DNA of 6,905 nt. Origin: an uncultured Gemmatimonadota bacterium (GTDB taxonomy: Bacteria; Gemmatimonadota; Gemmatimonadetes; Gemmatimonadales; Gemmatimonadaceae). The notes under the pieces were generated by a model. The model did not search any database. It had not been told where the DNA came from and saw only the letters and a program-made list of their open reading frames with translations. The stretch is taken from assembly GCA_946479015.1 (NCBI GenBank), contig CAMLEQ010000211.1, positions 1 through 6,905 of the forward strand, given 5' to 3'. The position numbers and the translations under genes were made by a program. This document shows positions 1 through 6,215 of the stretch, piece after piece. Each line of letters begins with the position of its first letter. Position 1 is the first letter of the stretch.

Positions 1-1512
1 CCCCGCCCCCGCCTGGAACGCCAGCACCCGGAGCTCGGCGTCGCCGAGCGTCGCGCGCCAGGTGTCCAGCTCCCGGGTGGCCGCCGCCAGCTCCCGCTCC
101 GCGCGCTCCGCGTCGCCGCGCCGCGCGTACACGTCCGCCAGGTGCGCTCTCGCCTCGTAGATGTGGAGGTGCTCGTCCGGCGCGCGCTCGCGCAGGTAGT
201 CGCCAAGACGCCGCTCGGCGGTGTCCAGCGCCCCGCGATAGAGCGCCAGCCGCCCTTCCTCGTACGCCATCCAGTCGTCCGCCCGCGGCAGCCCGTGCCG
301 CCGCGCGAGCGCCCGCCCGTCGGCGATCGCCCGCGCCGCGGCGTTCCAGTCGTGCGCGCGCATGGCGATGGTGGCCAGCGACTGGAACATCTCGAGCTGC
401 CGCGGCACCTCGCCGCTGTGCTGGTACCAGCGGAGCGTCTCGAGCGCCTCGCGCCGCGCCGCGCCGTAGTCGCCGGCGGCGACATCGAGGTCGGCGAGGA
501 ACTCGTGCGCGATCATCACGCTGCTCGTGTCCTCCTGTGCGGCGAACATCTCGGCCGCGCGGCGAATGTACTCCCCCGCCGGCACCCGGTCGTTGAGCTG
601 CAGCGCGAGCGCGCCGGCGTTGAGGTTCGCCGACGCCAGCGCGAACTGGCTGTGCGCCGCCTCCGCCTCGGTCATCGCCTGGTCGATCGCCGCCTTCGCA
701 TCGCCCAGCGCCCCCTGCCCGCGGAGGATGTCCGCGATGCGCAGCAGCGTCTCCCCGAGCGCCGACCGGTCGCGCGCGCGCCGTTCCAGCGCCGCCGTCC
801 GCCGCAGGAGCACGAGCGCCGTGTCGGGCGAGTGGCGCAGGCTGAACGCCAGCGCCTGCGCGCGCAGGCACTGCGCCTCGAAGCGCGGCGCCCCCGCGCG
901 GCGCGCGAGCGCGGCCCCCCGCTCCCCCTCCTCCACCGCCGCCGGGCGCAGGAGCACCGCGTCCAGCACGCCGCGGCGGCACTCGTAGTTGGCCCGCACG
1001 GTGAGCGCGGAGTCGGGGATCAGGCGAGCGGCGGAGTCGACGAGCGCGAAGCCGGTGGGGATCCCGTCCGAGTTGGCGCGGAGGAAGGCGAGCCCCAGCA
1101 GCGCCTCCGCCTCCGCCAGCGGATCGCCGGTGCGGCGCGCCGCGGCGCGCGCGAGCACGTACTCGCTGTCGGACGCCGCCATGAGGCCGCGGTCGTAGAG
1201 CTGCTCGGCGATGCCGAGCCGCGCATACGTGGCCCAGGCATCGGCCGGCGCGCCGGCGACGTCGGCGAGCGCGCGGTAGCGGCGCTCGGCATCGGCATAG
1301 CGATACGTGAGGCGGCTCAGCGTGGCGAGCCCCAGCATCGCGGCGCGGTCGTTCGGGCTCCGGGCGAGCCGCGCACGCCACGCGCGCTCGAGGACGGTGC
1401 CGCCGTCGCGCTCCACGCCGCGCACGGCGGAGCGCACGACGGCTCGGGCGCTGTCGGTGCCCCCGGCGGAGGGAAGGACCGCCAGCGCGGCGGCCAGCAG
1501 GGTGATGAGCAT
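1..1512 (-). CDS. Probably exported tetratricopeptide-repeat protein, 3' end beyond window (possible TPR-CHAT protein)
   Basis: Reading the minus strand from ATG at 1512 gives 504 codons with no stop down to position 1, so the C-terminus lies outside the window. The N-terminus (MLITLLAAALAVLPSAGG) looks like a short signal peptide, though it lacks the usual basic residues. An in-frame TGA lies upstream with no ATG, GTG or TTG between it and 1512, which fixes the start. From about residue 50 the protein is Ala/Arg/Leu-rich helical repeat: TPR-like units with the W/L-G-Y-A-P spacing are visible near residues 54-84, 245-280, 286-320, 328-361, 366-400, 410-440 and 445-480. Such repeats act as protein-interaction scaffolds. 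The last segment (LDTWRATLGDAELRVLAFQA, residues 482-501) resembles the linker that I associate with CHAT protease-like domains in TPR-CHAT proteins; this is inference from memory, and no catalytic His/Cys is visible. It is divergent from the efflux operon, so a functional link is not implied. Confidence 0.8.
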   Translation of the reverse strand, partial: MLITLLAAALAVLPSAGGTDSARAVVRSAVRGVERDGGTVLERAWRARLARSPNDRAAMLGLATLSRLTYRYADAERRYRALADVAGAPADAWATYARLGIAEQLYDRGLMAASDSEYVLARAAARRTGDPLAEAEALLGLAFLRANSDGIPTGFALVDSAARLIPDSALTVRANYECRRGVLDAVLLRPAAVEEGERGAALARRAGAPRFEAQCLRAQALAFSLRHSPDTALVLLRRTAALERRARDRSALGETLLRIADILRGQGALGDAKAAIDQAMTEAEAAHSQFALASANLNAGALALQLNDRVPAGEYIRRAAEMFAAQEDTSSVMIAHEFLADLDVAAGDYGAARREALETLRWYQHSGEVPRQLEMFQSLATIAMRAHDWNAAARAIADGRALARRHGLPRADDWMAYEEGRLALYRGALDTAERRLGDYLRERAPDEHLHIYEARAHLADVYARRGDAERAERELAAATRELDTWRATLGDAELRVLAFQAGAG

Positions 1513-1519
1513 CCCCGCT

Positions 1520-1549
1520 ACGATACGGCAGGGAGCGCGTGCGCGCCAA
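1520..1549 (-). promoter_or_regulatory. Candidate promoter of the TPR gene, possibly giving a leaderless transcript
   Basis: On the minus strand, TTGGCG (1549-1544, 4 of 6 matches to the -35 consensus) is followed after 18 nt by TATCGT (1525-1520, 4 of 6 to the -10 consensus). Only 7 nt separate the -10 box from the ATG at 1512, so transcription would begin at or next to the start codon. A strong Shine-Dalgarno is absent: only GCGGGG directly abuts the ATG. The call rests on weak motif matches in very GC-rich DNA and is tentative. Confidence 0.3.
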
Positions 1550-1607
1550 CCGGCGGGGCGCCTGGCACGCCGTGGCCGCGCGACGGGGGCCCGCGCGCCC
1601 CTCCCGC

Positions 1608-1632
1608 CGCGCGGGGCGATTCACCCCGCGCG
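1608..1632. repeat. Perfect 9-bp inverted repeat with 7-nt centre, candidate operator
   Basis: CGCGCGGGG at 1608-1616 is matched by its exact reverse complement CCCCGCGCG at 1624-1632, around the centre CGATTCA (1617-1623). The palindrome spans 25 bp and covers the candidate -35 box (1620-1625) of the efflux operon, a typical place for a repressor site such as those of TetR or MarR regulators of RND pumps. No regulator gene is in the window to pair with it. Runs of G and C make chance palindromes more likely here, and it could also act as an RNA or DNA hairpin. Confidence 0.4.
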
Positions 1633-1648
1633 CGCCCGCGGTTAGACT
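1620..1648 (+). promoter_or_regulatory. Candidate sigma-70-type promoter of the efflux operon
   Basis: TTCACC at 1620-1625 and TAGACT at 1643-1648 each match 4 of 6 consensus positions and are separated by the optimal 17 nt. GTTAGACT is one of very few A/T-containing islands in this intergenic stretch. Transcription would start near 1655 and leave a leader of about 95 nt before the adaptor start at 1750. The position between two divergent genes and overlap with the 1608-1632 palindrome support the call, but it comes from sequence inspection alone. Confidence 0.4.
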
Positions 1649-1708
1649 GTGGGCACGCCGGCCCCTCGCCATTCCGGGCACGATGGGTCCGGCGTCCGCA
1701 TTGAACGT

Positions 1709-1729
1709 GCGGGCTGCGCAACAGCCTGC
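1709..1729 (+). other. Short hairpin in the leader of the efflux operon
   Basis: GCGGGCTG (1709-1716) can pair with CAGCCTGC (1722-1729) around the 5-nt loop CGCAA, with one G-U pair and seven Watson-Crick pairs. It lies 20 nt before the adaptor start codon and just upstream of its Shine-Dalgarno. No U-run follows, so it does not look like an intrinsic terminator. A role in messenger stability or translation is possible, but a chance fold is equally likely at this GC content. Confidence 0.2.
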
Positions 1730-1749
1730 GGAACGCCAAGCGAGGGCGC

Positions 1750-3006
1750 ATGGTTCGCCTCTGTCCACCGCAACGAGTCCGTCGCGCCGTCAGGCGCGCG
1801 TCCCCCGTCCATCTCGCCGTGGCCCTCGCCCTCGCGAGCGCCGTCGCCCTTGGCGCCGGCGCGTGCGGCAAGCCGGCCCAGCCGGCCGCGCCCCCGCCGC
1901 CGGAGGTCTCCATCTACACCGTGCAGCCGCGCACCATCCCGGCCCATTACGAGTTCGTCGGGCAGGCCGCGGCGTCGAAGCACGTCGAGGTGCGCGCACA
2001 GGTGTCCGGCGTCATCGTCTCCCGCCCGTACCGGGAGGGGACCGATGTCGCGCGTGGGACGGTGCTCTTCCGCATCGACCCCGCCACGTACGAAGCGGCG
2101 TACCGCAGCGCGCAGGCGCAGCTCGCCACCGCGCGCGCGGCGCTCGGCAACGCGCAGCGCAACCTGGCGCGGCTCCGTCCACTCCTCGCCGATCACGCGG
2201 TGGCGCAGAAGGACGTCGATGATGCGGAGACCGCGGAGGAGGAAGCCCGGGCCGCCGTGCAGAACGCGGAAGCGACCGCCGACCGCGCGCGCAAGGACCT
2301 GGACCGTACCGACGTCCGCGCCGAGATCGCCGGGCGCGCCGGCCGCGCGCTGATGGAGCTCGGCGCGCTCGTGTCCGGACCGAGTGATCTCCTCACCACC
2401 GTGGATCAGATCGATCCGATCTACGTGGACTTCAGCCCGTCGGACCAGGAGCTGCTGCGCTGGCGCCGCGACGCGGCCTCGAAGCGGCTCCGCTTCCCGA
2501 CGGGGGCGCTCGACGTGCGAGCGCTCCTCTCCGACGGGAGCATGCTGCGCGAGACGGGGAAGGTGAACTTCGTCGACCTGTCGCTCCAGCCGATCACCGG
2601 CACGCTCCAGCTCCGGGCCGAGTTCCCCAACCCCGCGCACGCGCTCCTGCCGGGGCAGTTCGTGCGCGTGCGCCTCGAGGGGATCGAGCGCACCGACGCG
2701 CTGCTCGTGCCGCAGCGCGCGGTGCAGCAGGGGCTCGCCGGCGCCTACGTCTACGTGCTCGGCGACAGCGGCACCGTGGCGACGCGCTCCGTCTCGGCCA
2801 GCGACTGGCAGGGCGGCTGGTGGATCGTCGATTCGGGGCTCTCCGCCGGTGACCGCGTGATCGTGGACGGCGTGCAGAAGGTCGCCCCCGGCGCGCGCGT
2901 GCGGGCCAGCACCTACCAGCCCTCCGCCGACACCACGCTCTCCACGCGCATGGACTCGGTGCCGCTCGCGCCCGGCGCGAGCCCGATCCTCGGAGGACGG
3001 CGATGA
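1750..3006 (+). CDS. RND efflux periplasmic adaptor lipoprotein (membrane fusion protein, AcrA/MexA type)
   Basis: This 418-residue protein bridges the inner-membrane RND pump and the outer-membrane factor. An Arg-rich N-terminus and hydrophobic stretch (residues 20-38) end at Cys39 in the context LGAGAC-GK, a lipoprotein signal, so the mature protein should be anchored by lipid. A Pro-rich linker (44-51) precedes the family domains: first lipoyl half-motif (about 76-110, EVRAQVSGVIVSRPYREGTDV), alpha-hairpin (about 112-187), lipoyl return (188-210), beta-barrel (about 217-310) and membrane-proximal domain (about 311-385), then a 30-residue Ser/Thr/Pro tail. Length is close to the usual 380-400. 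ATG 1750 follows GAGGG at 1742-1746 with a short 3-nt gap; the only nearby alternative, GTG at 1819, would remove all basic residues of the signal. The stop overlaps the pump start (ATGA). Oddities: the return motif reads RAEIAGRAG instead of the usual APISG-type, and the hairpin tip has Ala152 where the family has Ser. Confidence 0.95.
   Translation: MVRLCPPQRVRRAVRRASPVHLAVALALASAVALGAGACGKPAQPAAPPPPEVSIYTVQPRTIPAHYEFVGQAAASKHVEVRAQVSGVIVSRPYREGTDVARGTVLFRIDPATYEAAYRSAQAQLATARAALGNAQRNLARLRPLLADHAVAQKDVDDAETAEEEARAAVQNAEATADRARKDLDRTDVRAEIAGRAGRALMELGALVSGPSDLLTTVDQIDPIYVDFSPSDQELLRWRRDAASKRLRFPTGALDVRALLSDGSMLRETGKVNFVDLSLQPITGTLQLRAEFPNPAHALLPGQFVRVRLEGIERTDALLVPQRAVQQGLAGAYVYVLGDSGTVATRSVSASDWQGGWWIVDSGLSAGDRVIVDGVQKVAPGARVRASTYQPSADTTLSTRMDSVPLAPGASPILGGRR
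2992..2996 (+). promoter_or_regulatory. Ribosome binding site of the RND pump gene
   Basis: GGAGG lies 6 nt before the ATG at 3003, inside the end of the adaptor gene. Together with the ATGA overlap (3003-3006) it decides the pump start and indicates translational coupling. Confidence 0.8.
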
Positions 3007-6000
3007 GCGATCCGCATCCCCCCGGCACCCCGCACGAGATCCGCTACCTCTTCATCCGCCGGCCGATCCTCGCCGCCGTCATCTCGATCGTCATCGTGCT
3101 CGTGGGCGCGTTCGCCCTGCTGCACCTGCCGGTGAACCGGTACCCGAGCATCACGCCGCCCGTCGTCCAGGTGTCCGCCGTGTACCCCGGCGCGAGCGCC
3201 GAGGAGGTGGCGCAGACCGTCGCCGCGCCGATCGAGCAGCAGCTCTCCGGCATCCCGGGGCTCCTGTACTTCAAGTCCACGAGCTCCAGCGACGGGAGCA
3301 TGAGCCTGCAGGTGTACTTCGACATCTCGCGCAACCAGGACCTGGCCGCCGTGGACGTGCAGAACCAGGTCAATCTCGCGGCGCCGCAGCTCCCCGACGA
3401 GGTGCGACGCCAGGGGATCGTGGTGCGGAAGGCGCAGACGGACATCCTGCTCGCCGTCGTGCTCACCTCCGATGATCCGCGCTACGATGCGGAGTACCTG
3501 AGCAACTACTCGCACATCTACGTCGAGGATGAGCTGAAGCGCGTGCCCGGCGTGGGCGACGCGTCCACCTTCGGGCAGCTCCAGTTCGCGATGCGGCTCA
3601 GCCTCGACCCCGATCGCATGGCGCAGCTCGGCGTCACGATGAGCGACGTGGTGAACGCCGTGAACGAGCAGAACGCCACGAACCCGGCGGGGCTGATCGG
3701 TCAGGAGCCCGCGCCCGACGGGACGCAGCTCACCCTCCCCGTGAACACCCAGGGGCGCCTCACCACGCCCGAGGAGTTCGCGAACATCATCGTGCGCGCG
3801 CGCCCCGACGGCTCGGTGCTGCGCGTCCGCGACATCGGGCGGGTGGTGCTCGGCGCGCAGAACTACAACCTCCAGGCGCGCGTGGACGGCAAGGCCATCG
3901 GCGGCATCCTCGTGTACCTGCGCCCGGGGGCGAACGCGCTCCAGGTGCGCAACGCGGTGCTCGCGCGCCTGAAGGAGCTCTCGCGCTCCTTCCCCTCGGG
4001 CGTCCACTACATCATCCCGTTCGACACCACGCCGTTCATCACCACCTCCATCCACGAGGTGGTGGTGACGCTGCTCATCGCGCTCGCCCTCGTGACGGTC
4101 GTGGTGTTCGTGTTCCTCCAGAACTGGCGCTCCACGCTCATCCCCCTGCTCGCGGTGCCGGTGTCCATCATCGGCACGTTCTTCGGGATGCTGCTGCTCG
4201 GGTTCACCACGAACCTGCTCACGTTGTTCGGGCTCGTGCTCGCCATCGGCATCGTGGTCGATGACGCGATCGTGGTGATCGAGAACGTGGAGCGCATCAT
4301 GGCGGACCAACACGTGCCCCCCGCCGTGGCCGCCGACCTGGCGATCCGGCAGGTGCGCGGCGCGCTGATCGCGATCGTGCTGGCGCTGTGCGCGGTGTTC
4401 ATCCCGGTGGCGTTCATCGGGGGGATCACCGGCCAGATGTACAAGCAGTTCGCGATCACCATCGTGGTGTCCGTGGTGCTCTCCGGGATCGTGGCGCTCA
4501 CGCTCACCCCGGCGCTCTGCGCGCTCCTCCTCCGGCACGAGGACAAGATGCCGGAGCGCGGGTTCTTCGCCTGGTTCAACCGGACCTTCGAGCGCAGCCG
4601 CGCGGGCTACGTCCGCACGGTGGGGCGCACGCTCGAGCGCCCGCGCGTGATGCTCGCCTGCTTCGCGGTCACCATCGCCCTGGCGTTCGTCCTCTTCCGG
4701 ACCATCCCCACCGGCTTCATCCCGTCCGAGGACAAGGGGTACTTCGCCGTGTCGGTGGAGCTGCCGGGGGGCGCCTCCCTCCAGCGCACGGAGGAGGTGG
4801 TGCACCGCGTGGAGTCCTTCATCAAGCAGCAGCCCGCGGTGCAGCACGTCTTCGCGCTCGTCGGCTTCAGCCTCATCCAGGGCGCGAGCCAGACCAGCTC
4901 CGCCACGATGTTCGTGAACCTGAAGCCGTGGGACGAGCGCACCAGCAAGAGCGAGCAGATCGGCGCCGTGCTCGGCAAGGTGAACGGGATGCTCTTCCAG
5001 ATGCGCGATGCCACGGCGTTCGCCTTCAACCTGCCGGAGATTCCGGGGCTCGGGACGACCGCCGGACTCGAGATGAACCTGCAGGACCGCGGGATCAACG
5101 ACGTGCGCCGCTTCGCCGCCGTCGCGCAGCAGTTCGCCGCCGAGGCGAACAAGCAGCCCGCGCTGCAGCAGGTGTCGACGACGATCCGGGTGAACGTGCC
5201 GCAGATCCACGTGGACGTGGACCGGGCGAAGGCCAAGGCGCTCGGCGTCTCCCTCTCGTCGCTCTTCCAGACGCTCCAGGCGATGCTCTCATCGCTGTAC
5301 ATCAACGACTTCAACCTCTACGGCAAGACGTACCGCGTGCTCGCCGAAGCGCAGCCGCAGTTCCGCACCCGCCCCGAGGACATCGGGCGGCTCTACGTGC
5401 GCGGCGGCGACCAGCAGATGATCCCCGTGTCGGCGCTCACGACCACCGAGTTCCGCGGCGGCCCGAGCATCATCAACCGCTTCAACGGCTTCACCTCGGC
5501 GCTCGTGAACGGCAGCCCCGCGCCGGGGCGGAGCTCGGGGCAGATGCTCGACGCGGCCGAGGGGCTGGCCGACCGGTACGCCTCGCGCGGCGTGGGGTAC
5601 GCGCTGAGCGGCCAGTCGTTCCAGGAGCGGGCGTCCGGCGGACAATCCGCCATCGTGCTCACCTTCGGCATCGTGATGGTGTTCCTCGTGCTCGCCGCGC
5701 TCTACGAGAGCTGGTCGATCCCCTTCGCCGTGCTGCTCGGCGTGCCGTTCGGCATCCTGGGGGCGCTGCTCGGGCTCCTCCTCCGCGGCATCCCGAACGA
5801 CATCTACTTCCAGATCGGGCTCGTGGCGGTGATCGGCCTCGCGGCCAAGAACGCGATCCTCATCGTGGAGTTCGCCACCGAGCTGCGCGCCCAGGGGCGG
5901 ACGATCGGCGAGGCGGCGATCGAGGCCGGGCGCGAGCGGCTGCGGCCGATTCTCATGACCTCCTTCGCCTTCATCCTCGGCGTGGCCCCGCTGCTCGTGG

Positions 6001-6215
6001 CGTCCGGTGCCGGCGCCGCCAGCCGACACTCGATCGGCACGGGGGTGTTCTTCGGCATGCTGGTGGCGACGCTCATCGGGATCTTCTTCATCCCGTTCTT
6101 CTTCGCCGAGATTCGCGCGTGGAGCGAGCGGGGGATCCTGCACCGGCGCTCGCGGGCGGAGGGCGTCGCGCCGCCCTCGCCCCCGCAGCCGCGCCCCACG
6201 GAGGGCGACGACTGA
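3003..6215 (+). CDS. Inner-membrane RND multidrug efflux transporter (AcrB/MexB type, HAE1 family)
   Basis: This 1070-residue protein is a proton-driven pump that works as a trimer. It aligns by eye with E. coli AcrB along its whole length (AcrB has 1049 residues). It shows the two-fold RND plan: TM1 (about 20-42), a large periplasmic loop (43-345), TM2-TM6 (352-509), TM7 (548-566), a second periplasmic loop (567-880) and TM8-TM12 (882-1036). The proton relay is intact: Asp420-Asp421 in GIVVDDAIVVIENVER (AcrB D407/D408), Lys949 in GLAAKNAILIVEF (K940), Arg979 (R971) and Thr986 (T978). Other family marks are FLQNWRSTLIP, LTPALCALLL and GFIPSEDKGY (571-580). Binding-pocket phenylalanines equivalent to AcrB F178, F610, F615 and F628 appear kept (F190, F617, F622, F637), while F136 and F617 seem replaced by Ile148 and Leu624. 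The intact DD-K set and HAE1-like sequence argue against a metal-exporting (HME) pump. A 30-residue Pro/Arg-rich cytoplasmic tail ends the protein. Substrate cannot be predicted. Confidence 0.97.
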   Translation: MSDPHPPGTPHEIRYLFIRRPILAAVISIVIVLVGAFALLHLPVNRYPSITPPVVQVSAVYPGASAEEVAQTVAAPIEQQLSGIPGLLYFKSTSSSDGSMSLQVYFDISRNQDLAAVDVQNQVNLAAPQLPDEVRRQGIVVRKAQTDILLAVVLTSDDPRYDAEYLSNYSHIYVEDELKRVPGVGDASTFGQLQFAMRLSLDPDRMAQLGVTMSDVVNAVNEQNATNPAGLIGQEPAPDGTQLTLPVNTQGRLTTPEEFANIIVRARPDGSVLRVRDIGRVVLGAQNYNLQARVDGKAIGGILVYLRPGANALQVRNAVLARLKELSRSFPSGVHYIIPFDTTPFITTSIHEVVVTLLIALALVTVVVFVFLQNWRSTLIPLLAVPVSIIGTFFGMLLLGFTTNLLTLFGLVLAIGIVVDDAIVVIENVERIMADQHVPPAVAADLAIRQVRGALIAIVLALCAVFIPVAFIGGITGQMYKQFAITIVVSVVLSGIVALTLTPALCALLLRHEDKMPERGFFAWFNRTFERSRAGYVRTVGRTLERPRVMLACFAVTIALAFVLFRTIPTGFIPSEDKGYFAVSVELPGGASLQRTEEVVHRVESFIKQQPAVQHVFALVGFSLIQGASQTSSATMFVNLKPWDERTSKSEQIGAVLGKVNGMLFQMRDATAFAFNLPEIPGLGTTAGLEMNLQDRGINDVRRFAAVAQQFAAEANKQPALQQVSTTIRVNVPQIHVDVDRAKAKALGVSLSSLFQTLQAMLSSLYINDFNLYGKTYRVLAEAQPQFRTRPEDIGRLYVRGGDQQMIPVSALTTTEFRGGPSIINRFNGFTSALVNGSPAPGRSSGQMLDAAEGLADRYASRGVGYALSGQSFQERASGGQSAIVLTFGIVMVFLVLAALYESWSIPFAVLLGVPFGILGALLGLLLRGIPNDIYFQIGLVAVIGLAAKNAILIVEFATELRAQGRTIGEAAIEAGRERLRPILMTSFAFILGVAPLLVASGAGAASRHSIGTGVFFGMLVATLIGIFFIPFFFAEIRAWSERGILHRRSRAEGVAPPSPPQPRPTEGDD
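6200..6205 (+). promoter_or_regulatory. Ribosome binding site of the outer-membrane factor gene
   Basis: GGAGGG lies 9 nt before the ATG at 6215, within the last codons of the pump gene. The pump stop and this start share one base (TGATG, 6213-6217), which supports coupled translation and this choice of start. Confidence 0.75.

Noticed and set aside
142..1704. A 520-codon open frame on the plus strand opposite the TPR gene
   Set aside because: The product is Arg/Ala/Gly-rich low complexity with no family signs, whereas the minus-strand frame gives regular TPR-like helices and a signal-like start. It also runs through the intergenic region and promoter.
1513..1749. tRNA, small RNA, CRISPR or mobile-element ends in the intergenic region
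   Set aside because: No cloverleaf, repeat array, terminal inverted repeats of an insertion sequence or target duplication can be seen; only the palindrome, the hairpin and the promoter-like boxes stand out.
1649..2353. A 234-codon plus-strand open frame starting upstream of the adaptor in another frame
   Set aside because: It gives Arg/Ser/Pro-rich sequence and overlaps the adaptor out of frame; the adaptor's domain match decides the frame.
1642..2640. A 332-codon minus-strand open frame over the adaptor gene
   Set aside because: Complement of the clearly coding adaptor gene; the product is Arg/Gly/Val-rich without domains, and no ribosome site stands out at its start.
2913..5210. A 765-codon open frame on the minus strand, opposite the adaptor end and the first two thirds of the pump gene
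   Set aside because: Its product is a monotonous His/Arg/Glu/Asp-rich sequence with no recognisable domain, as expected from reading the complement of GC-rich membrane-protein codons. The plus-strand pump gene is certain, and the frame lacks stops because of codon bias.
3003..6215. Heavy-metal efflux (HME/CusA) pump as an alternative for the RND gene
   Set aside because: The sequence follows AcrB/MexB in the DD and K relay segments and pocket phenylalanines, and the paired adaptor and outer-membrane factor are MexA- and OprM-like; no methionine-rich metal relay was noticed.
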